64,000 nt of DNA, taken from the NCBI RefSeq assembly GCF_029839275.1, contig NZ_JAOCAH010000001.1, positions 682,001-746,000 on the forward strand, in the 5' to 3' direction. Shown here piece by piece: positions 15,102-24,123 of this stretch; the first letter of the stretch is position 1; every line of letters starts with the position of its first letter. Position numbers and translations under genes: made by a program. Source of the DNA: Pseudomonas sp. GD03944 (GTDB lineage: Bacteria; Pseudomonadota; Gammaproteobacteria; Pseudomonadales; Pseudomonadaceae). The notes under the pieces were generated by a model, which saw only the letters and a list, made by a program, of their open reading frames with translations, was not told where the DNA came from and made no database searches.

Positions 15102-16418
15102 TCAGTCAATAGAATCGACGATCAGCTGAGCCTCAGACCCAACCGCTTGACCCGTGACGTACTCTCGAATCATCGCTCGGTTGGCTGCACTGATAGAGGC
15201 CCAGCCGCTGAGCCATAACTTGTAGGCTTGCCAAGAGTAACCAAGACGCTTCTCCTTGCTCATAGTAACCATGGAGCGTCTCACCGCCTTCAAGTAGATG
15301 TCCCTGATCGAGCTATTGCCGACCTCGAAAACAGTACCCAAATGAATGAGCCAACTCGCAAGGTGATCGTACTGCTCCCAAGCCCCTGCCTCTAAAGTGA
15401 AGCCTCGCTTGCGCTCCAAGAAATCACCAATGACCTCCACCACACGTGGGTCTTTCAGGCTAAATCCCTTCGCTGGCAACGAGGCGATGACACGGAAGAA
15501 TGAATCCTCCAGTTTTATGTAGGTGTCTGTGAAACGCATCCCTTTTTCGATGACATTCGATATCGACCTCAATGACTTCTCAGCAACATCGGAAGCCAAA
15601 CGGGCGCTCCGATTCAGCTGGGTGAAAAATTCCTTGACCTCCAAACCGTCCACCACCCGGATGCCGAAGCTATGGAAATAGAAATCTTTAACTATTTGAT
15701 CAACCTTTCTTCTAGACACAAAAAATAAGTTAGACCCTATAACATGGTTATTCGCAAAAGCTTTGTAGTCATTGATTATTCGCTTTAGATTAGTATCGCC
15801 CAAGGAATACCCAATAATAACCACCGTATTTTCGTGCAAGATAGTGCTCAATTTCCTTGAAAAATATGAGTCGCTGCCCATGAAACGAAAATAATCATCG
15901 GATGTCACCACCATATTCTCCGGCGAATCAATTGATCCGTGAACGTGGTAAACCTTTATGGGTGCAGAGGAACGCGGTATCGGCCTGCCAGGAGCAATGC
16001 TTTGAACCCTGTCGATTCCAGCCAACGCCTCAGACAATTTATCGTAATTCGTTGTAACGACCCTAAAGGCATATTTCTGATAAAACTTCTCAACCTCATC
16101 GATATCACCCTTAACGGAAAGACATTCGATAATATCCTTAATTTTGGTTTTGATATTTTCGTTGTGTCGACTCAACCTAAGCTCAATTACTTGAGCAGCC
16201 TCTTCAAGGCTCAGAGGCTTGTCGCCCTTGGATGGGAACAAAGCGACTTTTAAGTCAGCACCCTCTGGCAAGTCGTCGCACACTTCCTCAAGTAAATCCT
16301 GCCATCCTGGCGCTTCTTGGTCTGAAATTGCTTTAGAAAATCCTGTTCCGGTGAATAGGCACAGGCGCTGTGTCGCGGCGGCATAGGCGATCTCAAACAT
16401 GCTGCTGTCCAAACTCAA
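15102..16418 (-). CDS. SIR2-like domain protein, putative NADase of phage-defence type
   Basis: This 438-residue protein has a SIR2-like fold in residues about 15-260: the nucleotide loop FTGTGFS (22-28), TTNYD (122-126) with the conserved Asn, VYHVHGS (157-162) with the presumed catalytic His, and IIGYSLGD (201-208). No zinc-binding cysteines are seen. The remaining 180 residues look helical and match nothing I recognise. SIR2 domains of this kind degrade NAD+ to abort phage infection in systems such as Thoeris and DSR; this protein has no visible partner gene. The start is TTG at 16418 after AGGAAAAAGG, or ATG at 16400. Its place in an AT-rich block next to a tRNA fits defence, but that role is inferred. 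Confidence 0.8.
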   Translation of the reverse strand: MSLDSSMFEIAYAAATQRLCLFTGTGFSKAISDQEAPGWQDLLEEVCDDLPEGADLKVALFPSKGDKPLSLEEAAQVIELRLSRHNENIKTKIKDIIECLSVKGDIDEVEKFYQKYAFRVVTTNYDKLSEALAGIDRVQSIAPGRPIPRSSAPIKVYHVHGSIDSPENMVVTSDDYFRFMGSDSYFSRKLSTILHENTVVIIGYSLGDTNLKRIINDYKAFANNHVIGSNLFFVSRRKVDQIVKDFYFHSFGIRVVDGLEVKEFFTQLNRSARLASDVAEKSLRSISNVIEKGMRFTDTYIKLEDSFFRVIASLPAKGFSLKDPRVVEVIGDFLERKRGFTLEAGAWEQYDHLASWLIHLGTVFEVGNSSIRDIYLKAVRRSMVTMSKEKRLGYSWQAYKLWLSGWASISAANRAMIREYVTGQAVGSEAQLIVDSID

Positions 16419-16762
16419 ACCTTTTTCCTCGATCTGAAAATCTTTGATGGATGACTCCGAGATTCAGAAAATGTCGGACGATGACATCACCCCCGAAGAT
16501 GCAAACTCAGAATGCTAGCATTTAGCCATCCTGGCAAGAAGAGCTAGCGTTTAACTCTATTTGCCATACAACCATCCGTGGTTCTGGCCAATAAGGGCTC
16601 GACTTTCCACCACCCAGCCCTGTATCCAATCAAAGCACCACTTACCGCTGCGCTTTTTCACTACTGCGGTTTGATCCTCCCCGACCACTCACCCATTCCC
16701 CGGAACTTCTCACCCCCAACGCCCACAGAAAACTATGCGTCTTTTTCTGGAGGCCCCTGGCA
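16419..16762. other. Intergenic gap before the mechanosensitive channel gene
   Basis: These 344 bases separate the diverging SIR2-like and channel genes and should hold both promoters. No repeat or structured element stands out. Base composition shifts from AT-rich to GC-rich across it, so it is the likely boundary of the accessory block. Confidence 0.5.
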
Positions 16763-17896
16763 ATGGAACAATGGAATATCTGGCTTGACCGCGATCTCTG
16801 GCTCGGTATCGGGATCGTGCTGGTCGCCACAGCGGTGATCTACACCGTCCTGCGTACCGTGGTGAGTACCCTGCACAAGCGCCTGCTGGCCTGGTCGAAG
16901 GGCCAGGAGAGCAACTGGCCGCACTTCCTGGCGATGGTGATCGGGCGCACCAGCCGGCTGTTGCTGCTGGCGTTTTCCCTGTTGCTGGCGCTGCGCCTGC
17001 CGGAGTTGCCTGGCAACTGGCAGAGCGCCCTGAGCCACACCTGGTTCGTGGCGCTGGCCCTGCAGATCGCGCTGTGGGTCGATGCCGGTGTGCGCCTGTG
17101 GTCGCGCAGCCTGGTGACGGGCAAGAACGGTGGCAGTTTCAACCCGGTGATGACCACCATCGTCAGCATCATGGTACTGATCGTGGTGTGGTCGGTGATG
17201 CTGCTGTCGATTCTCGCCAACCTGGGCGTGGACATCACCGCCCTGGTCGCCAGCCTGGGGGTCGGCGGTATTGCCGTGGCGCTGGCGGTGCAGACGGTGC
17301 TCAGCGACGTGTTCGCCTCGCTGTCGATCGGCGTCGACAAGCCCTTCGAGATCGGCGACTTCGTGGTGTTCGGCGAGGTGGCCGGCAGCATCGAGCATAT
17401 CGGCCTGAAGACCACGCGCATCCGCAGCCTCAGCGGCGAGCAAGTGGTGTGCGCCAACGCCGATCTGCTCAAGCAGGTCGTACACAACTACAAGCGCATG
17501 AACACCCGACGCATCGTCTTCAAGTTCGGCATCAACTTCGACACCCCGAGCGACAAGGTGCGCCAGGTGTCGGAGAAGGTCGGCGACATCATTCGCGCCA
17601 CGCCGAACACCCGCTTCGACCGCGCGCACTTCCTCGGTTTCGACGAGAGTCAGCTGACCTTCGAGGTGGTGTATATCGTGCAGGGTTCGGACTACAACCA
17701 GTACATGGACATCCAGCAGGAGATCAACCTGCAGCTGCTCGATGCCCTGCGCGAGCTGGATGTACGGTTCGCCATGCCGCGCCGTGACCTGCGCCTGGTG
17801 GGTGACCGGATGCCGGAACTCAGGGTCGCCGGCGTGCCGCAGCCGGTTGAACAAGAAGGCCGGGAAGCCAACCAGCGGCTGCCGAGGTTCAACTGA
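16763..17896 (+). CDS. MscS-family mechanosensitive channel
   Basis: This 377-residue inner-membrane protein has five hydrophobic segments. The last is the glycine/alanine-rich pore helix ITALVASLGVGGIAVALA (about 155-172). A beta domain follows with PFEIGDFVVFGEVAGSIEHIG, then the alpha/beta C-terminal domain. These are the MscS signature regions; such channels open under membrane tension to release solutes during osmotic downshock. It has two more N-terminal helices than E. coli MscS. It stands alone between the accessory block and the DUF2971 gene. Confidence 0.92.
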   Translation: MEQWNIWLDRDLWLGIGIVLVATAVIYTVLRTVVSTLHKRLLAWSKGQESNWPHFLAMVIGRTSRLLLLAFSLLLALRLPELPGNWQSALSHTWFVALALQIALWVDAGVRLWSRSLVTGKNGGSFNPVMTTIVSIMVLIVVWSVMLLSILANLGVDITALVASLGVGGIAVALAVQTVLSDVFASLSIGVDKPFEIGDFVVFGEVAGSIEHIGLKTTRIRSLSGEQVVCANADLLKQVVHNYKRMNTRRIVFKFGINFDTPSDKVRQVSEKVGDIIRATPNTRFDRAHFLGFDESQLTFEVVYIVQGSDYNQYMDIQQEINLQLLDALRELDVRFAMPRRDLRLVGDRMPELRVAGVPQPVEQEGREANQRLPRFN

Positions 17897-18068
17897 GCGC
17901 AGACACGACCGGCGCAGCGCCCTTCTCTCTGAGCGCAACAAGGAACCCCGCAGAGAGCAGGGTTTGGCAGCCGTCGAAAGCGCGCACTTTCCCCACGCTC
18001 CGGCTGACCGCAAAATAGGCATGCCCGCTCCCTAGGCGGGCCTCGCCACCACCGATCAAAGGACTGCC

Positions 18069-18893
18069 GTGGAGCTCTTTCATTACACCGACACCCACGG
18101 CCTGATGGGCATCATCAACGCCCGGGCGCTGTGGGCAACCGACATCAACTTCCTGAACGACTCGAATGAGTTCCATGCCGGGATCAAGACCCTCACCGCC
18201 TTCTGCAAGCACCAGGCGTTGAGAACGGCGCAAAGCGCTGACCCGGTGATGCAGGCCGCCACTAGGCTCTATGAAATCCTTCCGGGCATCATCCAGAGCA
18301 ACTTGACCAACCGCGACCTGTACATCACCTCGTTTTCCAGCCAGGGCGACAGCCTTCGGCAGTGGATGTCCTACTCCCCGCAGAACGCGGGGTATTGCCT
18401 GGTGTTCGACAGTGAGCGGCTGCTGATTCCAAGCGCACGCGCCAACGCACTCAGACTCCGGTGCCGGGTGGAGGACGTCGACTATGGCATGGGCCAATTC
18501 GGACGCCTCGCCTCCCCCGAGGTACTCATCGAAGCCATCGAGAAAAAGATGAAGGTGGAGGGGGCGCTCGATAAGCTGACGCTCGAAATCGCCAACACGC
18601 TCATGTTCCACTGCTGCGCGATCAAGAACGGCGAATTCTCCGATGAGCGCGAAACCCGGCTGGTCATCCAGTCGACGATGGAACGGGACCATCAGACGCG
18701 CCACCGGGCGCGATCCGGCGTGATCATTCCCTATATCGAATACCCCATCGAGCCGAGCTGGATAAAGAAGATCATCATCGGCCCGAACATCAACATGCCG
18801 CTGGCGCGAAGGGGCCTGGCCGATTTCCTGACAAAGAACGCGCTGGATCCGGCCATTATCGAAGAAAGCGTCTGCTCGCTGCGGGCCTTTTAG
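18069..18893 (+). CDS. DUF2971 domain protein
   Basis: This 274-residue protein begins ELFHYTDTHGLMGII and ALWATDINFLNDSNEF, the family hallmark, and also has SFSSQGDSLRQW and GEFSDERETRLV. The role of DUF2971 is unknown; members are scattered through variable regions and some occur near defence genes. The start is GTG at 18069 after AAAGGA. It has GC-rich base use like the core genes. A terminator follows at once, so it is probably transcribed alone. Confidence 0.82.
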   Translation: MELFHYTDTHGLMGIINARALWATDINFLNDSNEFHAGIKTLTAFCKHQALRTAQSADPVMQAATRLYEILPGIIQSNLTNRDLYITSFSSQGDSLRQWMSYSPQNAGYCLVFDSERLLIPSARANALRLRCRVEDVDYGMGQFGRLASPEVLIEAIEKKMKVEGALDKLTLEIANTLMFHCCAIKNGEFSDERETRLVIQSTMERDHQTRHRARSGVIIPYIEYPIEPSWIKKIIIGPNINMPLARRGLADFLTKNALDPAIIEESVCSLRAF

Positions 18894-18897
18894 ACCA

Positions 18898-18923
18898 GGG
18901 CCCGTTTCGGGGAAACGGGCCTT
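18898..18923 (+). terminator. Hairpin after the DUF2971 gene
   Basis: GGGCCCGTTTC and GAAACGGGCC form a strong stem starting 5 bases after the DUF2971 stop. The T-run is short (TT), so termination is probable rather than certain. It may also serve the convergent small gene at 18943-19116. Confidence 0.7.
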
Positions 18924-18942
18924 CCCAGCTGGCACCAAATGC

Positions 18943-19116
18943 TTACCCGCCGGATTTCGATGGCGGAGCATTGCCTCGACCACTGCCGGATTGATTACCG
19001 GTGGTGCTCGGCCAATTACCGCCTGTCCCGGGGTGGCTGGAGGGCCCGCGAGCCCCTCCACCGCTACCGGATTTACTTCCACCACTGCCTTTTGAACTGC
19101 CGCTGCCCTTGGCCAT
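18943..19116 (-). CDS. Small Gly/Ser-rich protein
   Basis: This 57-residue low-complexity protein begins MAKGSGSSKGSGGSK and is made almost entirely of Gly, Ser, Lys, Pro and Asn. The ATG at 19116 has a clear GGAGGG site 6 bases upstream; a longer frame upstream lacks one. There is no signal peptide. It looks intrinsically disordered and its function is unknown. The good ribosome site and GC-rich codon use make it more credible than its composition suggests. Confidence 0.6.
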   Translation of the reverse strand: MAKGSGSSKGSGGSKSGSGGGARGPSSHPGTGGNWPSTTGNQSGSGRGNAPPSKSGG

Positions 19117-19440
19117 GGCGTTGCCCTCCACTGTTGATGTCACACCCGGTAGGTATAGCGCACAGCACGCATGCCTATCCGGCAGGTTTCGTCTCATGCC
19201 TGCAGTGCCCCAACCGTTTCACGACTGAAACACCCGCCCACCACGCCTGCCCTCGAACCTGACCTCAAAAAGCCATCACTCCCTTCGCCGCAGCCCTTCA
19301 ACCACGGGGCTTATAGCGAGGTATTTCAGAATGTGACAATCCGATAAACGGTCTGTAGCCGCGCGCTGCCATGCCGAAATAACGCATATCCCGGCCAGTG
19401 CGACAGCCCGTTCGCAGGGGACCATCCTTGAGGAACCACC
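19117..19440. other. Intergenic gap before the chemoreceptor gene
   Basis: This is the shared upstream region of the divergent small Gly/Ser-rich gene and the chemoreceptor gene. I see no repeat, hairpin or further gene in these 324 bases. Confidence 0.5.
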
Positions 19441-21066
19441 ATGCTCATTCGCAACATGCGCGTCGCCCCGCGGGCGGCTATCTGTTTTGCACTCATTGCC
19501 CTGATCGTTGCCCTGCTCGGGCTGTTTGCCATCCGGCAGATCGAGGCCATGCATGGCACGGCAATCGAGCTGCGTGAAAACGGCATGGCGAGCTACGCGC
19601 GCCTGGGCGAGATCAACGAGAAAATGCTGCGCCTGCGCATCGTGTCGTTCCGCCTGCTGGTGGACCGCGAGCCCGAGGCCGTGCGCGTGACCGTGGCCCG
19701 CGCCGATGAGCTGGCCCGTGAGCTGGCGACTGCCAACGACCGCTACAAGGAACTGCTCAACTCCGACGACGAGCGCCGCCAGTACGACATCTACAACGGC
19801 CTGCTGCGCGACTACCTGATCGTCAACAAACAGGCCGCGACCCTGTCCTCGGAAAACCGCCTGGACGAGCTGCGCACCCTGCTCGGTGGCGACTACAAGC
19901 GCCAGTCCGATGCCCTGGGCGAGCAATTCAACAAGCTGCTCGGCATCAACCGCACGCTGGCCGATGCCTCGGCCGCCAATGCCGATACGGTCTACAACAG
20001 CTCGATTACCGGGGTGATCGTCTTCATCGCCGTGGCTGCGAGCCTGACCGTGCTGTTCGCCATCCTGCTGACCCGCAGCATCGTCGCTCCATTGCGCGAA
20101 ACCGTCGCGGTGGCGCAGCGCATCGCCTCGGGCGACCTGACCCAGCAGATCCGCGTAGAAGGCAACGACGAGCCGGCCGAGCTGCTGCAGGCCGTCGCCC
20201 ACATGCAGGACAACCTGAAGGAAACCATCCAGCGCATCGCCAGCTCCTCGGATCAGTTGGCCTCGGCCGCCGAAGAACTCAACGCGGTGACCGAAGACTC
20301 CAGCCGCGGCCTGCACCAGCAGAACAACGAAATCGAGCAGGCAGCCACCGCCGTCACCGAGATGTCCACCGCCGTGGACGAAGTGGCGCGCAACGCCGTG
20401 GCCACCTCCGAAGCCTCCCGCGAGTCGGACCGCATCGCCCACAGCGGGCAGCAAGAGGTCAACAAGGCGGTCGAGTCGATCAACGAACTGGCCCAGGACG
20501 TGAGCAACACCGCCGAGCAGGTCGAAGGCCTGGCCGAGAAGATCAACGGCATCACCGGCGTGCTCGACGTGATCCGCGCCATCGCCGAACAGACCAACCT
20601 GCTGGCCCTCAACGCCGCCATCGAAGCCGCCCGTGCCGGTGACGCCGGCCGTGGTTTCGCCGTGGTGGCGGACGAAGTGCGTGGCCTGGCCCACCGCACC
20701 CAGGAGTCCACCCGCGAGATCGAAACCATGATCAAGGGCGTGCAGCAGAACACCACCGACGCCGTGCGCGCCATGCAGAGCAGCAACGACCGCGCCCATT
20801 CAGCCAAGGAAATCGCCCAGGCCGCCGGCCGCGCCCTGGACCAGATCACCCAGGCGATCAGCCACATCGTGGAACGCAACCTGGTGATCGCCAGCGCCTC
20901 GGAAGAACAGGCCCAGGTGGCCCGCGAAGTCGACCGCAACCTGGTCAACATCCGCGACCTGGCCCTACAGACCAGCGCCGGCGCCAACCAGACCAACGCC
21001 GCCAGCCAGGACCTCTCCCGCCTGGCCATCGACCTCAACGGTCTGGTGGCACGCTTCAAGTTCTAA
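19441..21066 (+). CDS. Methyl-accepting chemotaxis protein with 4HB-type sensor
   Basis: This 541-residue receptor has a membrane helix at about 12-32, a periplasmic helical sensor (about 35-188) resembling the four-helix-bundle class, a second helix (about 190-211) and a HAMP domain beginning [12 protein letters not shown] long cytoplasmic coiled coil follows, with the conserved hairpin tip [20 protein letters not shown] (about 382-401). It would relay a ligand signal to CheA and CheW. The ligand is unknown. No CheB/CheR docking pentapeptide is seen at the C-terminus (ends ARFKF). It is monocistronic, with a terminator right after it. Confidence 0.93.
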   Translation: MLIRNMRVAPRAAICFALIALIVALLGLFAIRQIEAMHGTAIELRENGMASYARLGEINEKMLRLRIVSFRLLVDREPEAVRVTVARADELARELATANDRYKELLNSDDERRQYDIYNGLLRDYLIVNKQAATLSSENRLDELRTLLGGDYKRQSDALGEQFNKLLGINRTLADASAANADTVYNSSITGVIVFIAVAASLTVLFAILLTRSIVAPLRETVAVAQRIASGDLTQQIRVEGNDEPAELLQAVAHMQDNLKETIQRIASSSDQLASAAEELNAVTEDSSRGLHQQNNEIEQAATAVTEMSTAVDEVARNAVATSEASRESDRIAHSGQQEVNKAVESINELAQDVSNTAEQVEGLAEKINGITGVLDVIRAIAEQTNLLALNAAIEAARAGDAGRGFAVVADEVRGLAHRTQESTREIETMIKGVQQNTTDAVRAMQSSNDRAHSAKEIAQAAGRALDQITQAISHIVERNLVIASASEEQAQVAREVDRNLVNIRDLALQTSAGANQTNAASQDLSRLAIDLNGLVARFKF

Positions 21067-21083
21067 GCGAAGGCGTCAAACGA

Positions 21084-21118
21084 AAGGGCCGGCTACGATT
21101 TCGCAGCCGGCCCTTTTT
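21084..21118 (+). terminator. Intrinsic terminator of the chemoreceptor gene
   Basis: AAAGGGCCGGCT and AGCCGGCCCTTTTTG form a GC-rich stem ending in T5, 18 bases after the stop codon. Confidence 0.92.
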
Positions 21119-21157
21119 GTTGGAATGCTCTTTAAAGAGGCTGAACGTTCCGAGTGA

Positions 21158-21478
21158 TCACGCAGCACCGAACGCCGGCAGGTACATCGCGACTACACAC
21201 AACGCCACGCTGACCAGCATGCCCACGAATCCGGCCAGGCAGGCAATCCATTCGCCCCACCGCGTTTTCGGCCATCTGAACGCCATGACAATGACCGCCA
21301 GCGGAAGCAGCCAGAGCAAAAAGCTGTAATACAGATAGGACGCCGTGAGGATGGGCAGCCCGGTGCTCAACGACTCATGGATCGTCCTATACGCCGGCAC
21401 GAACCACATCGCAAAAACGGGCGCCACGCTGGCGAACAGCACGCCGAGCACGCCGGAGAAGATCCTTGTCAGTGACAT
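21158..21478 (-). CDS. Hypothetical small membrane protein
   Basis: This 106-residue protein has an N-terminal hydrophobic segment (about 7-25, possibly a signal anchor), a central helix around LLWLLPLAVIVMAF and a last helix LAGFVGMLVSVALCVVAMYL, so about three membrane spans. I recognise no family. The ATG at 21478 follows AAGGACG; the frame continues upstream without a better site. It converges with the chemoreceptor gene. Confidence 0.65.
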   Translation of the reverse strand: MSLTRIFSGVLGVLFASVAPVFAMWFVPAYRTIHESLSTGLPILTASYLYYSFLLWLLPLAVIVMAFRWPKTRWGEWIACLAGFVGMLVSVALCVVAMYLPAFGAA

Positions 21479-21687
21479 CGTTTCGTCCTTGTTTGAGTCA
21501 TGTCCGCCATCGTGGCGGTGTAATCGGGCAGCGGCACGAACACCTACAAGTGACACCTGAGAGCGGTTAATCAACGATTATCCGGAATACAGGCCGACCG
21601 ATCTGCGCACTTGGCAGCACGCTGGTTATCTGATCGAGGGGAATGAGTCGCTCGGCTACTTCGAGAGATGTGTCTGTGGTAAACCAC

Positions 21688-21763
21688 GGTGGACTGGCTT
21701 CGCGTTGTCCACCCTACGAAATCAGATCGCCCCGTAGGGTGGATGACGCTCTTTTCATCCACC
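21688..21763. repeat. Palindromic repeat unit (same family as 3606-3920)
   Basis: It contains a hairpin GGTGGAC...GTCCACC (21689-21713) and a second, CGTAGGGTGGATGACGC...TCATCCACC (21733-21763). The order of the two hairpins is reversed relative to the units at 3.6-3.9 kb. It lies in the 321-base gap between two hypothetical genes, where I see nothing else. Confidence 0.85.
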
Positions 21764-21799
21764 ACTGTGACCGCAGCTACCTAACGTCCTCCTTGCTCG

Positions 21800-22267
21800 C
21801 TACTTCTTGTCGTCAGACTCCGCGTCTATGACTTGATAAGTCGTTTTCACATCCGGCTTCTTGCCAGTGAGTTCCTCATAAAGGACACCGACAAACGCTG
21901 CTCCCGCGCCGAAGACAACCCAAAGAGGGACGCCGACAGCCGTACCGAGTGCGGCAATACCAGCACCTTGGCCACCAAAAAGCGCCAGCCCGACGACAGC
22001 CCCTCCAATCCCCAGCCGCCCCTTCAGACTTCGTTCATCCCATGCCAGGCGCTTCGTTTCACGAGCGATTATTTTGACCGTCGGAAGCACAACGTCGCTG
22101 CTGCCAGTGACCGCTATGGCTTGCTTCGCTTTTTGGGCCGCTGGGAGATCTGAGTCTTTGATTTCCAACAGGCGTTCAATCCAGAGACGAAGCGCTTCCT
22201 TTTCAGAAGCATTCGCCGTTGAAGCAATACGTTCGGCTAATTTTTTCTCAGGGCTGAGCTCAGTCAT
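21800..22267 (-). CDS. Hypothetical protein with glycine-rich hydrophobic hairpin
   Basis: This 155-residue protein is helical and charged at the N-terminus. A glycine-rich hydrophobic region at about 85-130 (LGIGGAVVGLALFGGQGAG, then VVFGAGAAFVGVLYE) is likely a membrane-inserting hairpin. The C-terminus is charged. No family is recognised. A good AAAGGAAACG site precedes the ATG. It opens the second AT-rich, minus-strand block. Confidence 0.68.
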   Translation of the reverse strand: MTELSPEKKLAERIASTANASEKEALRLWIERLLEIKDSDLPAAQKAKQAIAVTGSSDVVLPTVKIIARETKRLAWDERSLKGRLGIGGAVVGLALFGGQGAGIAALGTAVGVPLWVVFGAGAAFVGVLYEELTGKKPDVKTTYQVIDAESDDKK

Positions 22268-22398
22268 AACGTTTCCTTTTTACGTAACTATGTGAGCTGG
22301 ATTTTTCTCAGGAAAACCTAAGTGCACTCAGGGCCACACTCAATTTGAGTGAAAACCAACCTTACGATTTCTTGCTTACCCTCACGGCCGCAGACTGC

Positions 22399-22815
22399 TC
22401 ACGCAAAAAACTCAACCACCTGCCTGTCTTCCGCCACGATGTGGTCGGTGATGTGAAAGACCTCCTTGATCCAGGGATGCCGCAGCGCATCCTCGCGATC
22501 CAGCACGTTGCCGAGGAAGGTGACATGCCCCCAGGGCGAGTCGGCCCTGTCGGTAACGGTTACCGCCCAGCTACCGTTGTCATCCCAGATATTCACGGCA
22601 AAGGCTGTTCGGTCTTCAGGCTCGCCGCCCTCACCCCACTCCCCCAGGCCAACCAGCGCGTAGGCGACCCTGTCTTCGTGGCCTTCGGTAAAGGCCACGT
22701 AGTACACAGCATATGCATCACCATCCCGGTACACGAACCGGGTCAGTCGGGTCGATGTGTTCCCGCAGCACTTGCACCGCTCTTGGTGGGGTTCTTCGAA
22801 CTCGATTTTGATCAT
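22399..22815 (-). CDS. Hypothetical protein with CxxCG motif
   Basis: This 138-residue soluble acidic protein has an N-terminal CKCCG cluster that could bind zinc, then a strand-rich body (FVYRDGDAYAVYYVAFTEGH, AFAVNIWDDNGSWAVTV). No family name is certain. It resembles single-domain proteins found among immunity and polymorphic-toxin arrays, but that is only an impression. The start is ATG at 22815, with a GTG one codon before. Its codon use is more GC-rich than that of its neighbours. Confidence 0.62.
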   Translation of the reverse strand: MIKIEFEEPHQERCKCCGNTSTRLTRFVYRDGDAYAVYYVAFTEGHEDRVAYALVGLGEWGEGGEPEDRTAFAVNIWDDNGSWAVTVTDRADSPWGHVTFLGNVLDREDALRHPWIKEVFHITDHIVAEDRQVVEFFA

Positions 22816-22945
22816 CACTCGTTACTTACGATAGTGAATAAAGAATGCTGCACTAGCAGACTACTGTAGAGTGCCTGGAGCACTTTATCCACCCTCGAGA
22901 TCATCAGTACGAATCTGCCGCTCGTCCTGCACATCGCAATAAAAG

Positions 22946-23517
22946 CTAATTGACCTTATAAGTCACACCATCAATATAAAACCCAAAATACGTCATCTTA
23001 CCTGAAAGGTAAAACTCTCCTTTAGCAGGAAATTTATCATAGAGTTTTTCTGAGACACAAATGCGAGAAGGAACTACCTCCTCCAACACATAGCCTACCA
23101 ACTTATAGTCACAACTTCTCCTGCTGGATGAATATTTCTTCTCCAGTGTTACTTCCACAACCTGCCGGCTGCCGATAACACTTGTCACAACACCGCCCAC
23201 TCCATACACAACACCACTAAAAAAAAAAGAAAAGCTACCATCAAAGCCATAAATAGAACCTGGACAACCCGACCAATACGAGAATTAAATCTTTTAACTA
23301 CTGCTCCCGGTATTGTCACATGAAAAAAAACTGAAACATAAACGACCGAAAATAGTACTGACACACACCCACCAATGACTCGCCAAGCAGCGTTCATCAC
23401 GAAATCCAAGTGCCACGCATAGAAACAAAGCGCTAAAAGAACATAGAAAAAACCAACTACCACTACGACCAGGGTTGATGGCCGCTCCACACCAAAAACT
23501 TGCTTCACCAAAGACAT
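22946..23517 (-). pseudogene. Membrane protein gene split at a T10 tract (frameshift)
   Basis: Two minus-strand frames overlap here: an upstream one (23185-23517, 110 residues, three or four membrane helices) and a downstream one (22946-23209, 87 residues, soluble). The join falls just after a run of ten A on the plus strand (23219-23228), T10 on the coding strand. One extra T gives a continuous reading of about 190 residues through FFFSGVVYGVGGVVTSVIG, a sensible membrane-to-soluble junction. The gene may be broken, mis-sequenced, or switched by slippage in the tract. No family is recognised. Its start (MSLVKQVFGVERPS) is plausible. Confidence 0.7.
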
Positions 23518-23652
23518 GCGTCACCCCACAAAAATACGCTTTGACATCGTAGCTGCAACATAGCCGATAGAATTCTCTATGAAAGCCCTACAAAAAATAC
23601 ACTTACATTAACAACCAGCTCAACAACACAACTATCAATAAAACCGCCTAAA

Positions 23653-24041
23653 CTAATTACTGGAAGCCTTAGGTGACTTTCTGTACACAAAACCAAAAGC
23701 CGACGCCAAAGAAAACATCAATGCAAATTTCAACGTGGCAATGAGGGTAAAACCAAGTTGCGAGAGCTTTTCCTGCAGCCCATAGGTTTGGCCAGATATC
23801 AGCGCCATTCCGACGAGGCAGAAGATCAAACCATAAAGCGTGCCGGCAACTGCGCCATTTGTCAGCGGGGTGGACCTAGACTTGCACCCTGCAACAAAGC
23901 CACCTATCAACCATGGAAGACTATAGATGGCCTCCTGCAGAAACCAGCAAGGTGGTTTCCTAAAGAAGTGCCGACAAGCTTTATCACTAAATAGGTAACT
24001 ACTGCTGCGCCTAGACCAAGCAGCATTGGATGGCGTTCCAT
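23653..24041 (-). pseudogene. Small membrane protein gene with a one-base frameshift
   Basis: An ATG at 24041, preceded by GGAG, opens a hydrophobic frame (MERHPMLLGLGAAVVTYLVI) that runs to a stop near 23915. From about residue 33 the homologous-looking sequence continues in another frame (LQEAIYSLPWLIGGFVAG to KSPKASSN). Adding one T at the TTT of GGTTTCTG (plus strand 23941-23943) restores a 129-residue protein with about four membrane helices. The downstream half alone would need a TTG start. The lesion or error resembles those at 13453 and 23219. No family is recognised. Confidence 0.62.
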
Positions 24042-24123
24042 CTGATCAAGGCTCCAAAACTTTATTTTTATTCCTGAGAACCAAATAACTTACGCATATA
24101 CATTAAATCGATTGTAAAAATAC

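Noticed and set aside
11972..16418. Complete known phage-defence system such as Thoeris
   Set aside because: The SIR2-like gene has no adjacent TIR-domain gene, and none of the neighbours shows recognisable defence motifs; only the single protein can be proposed.
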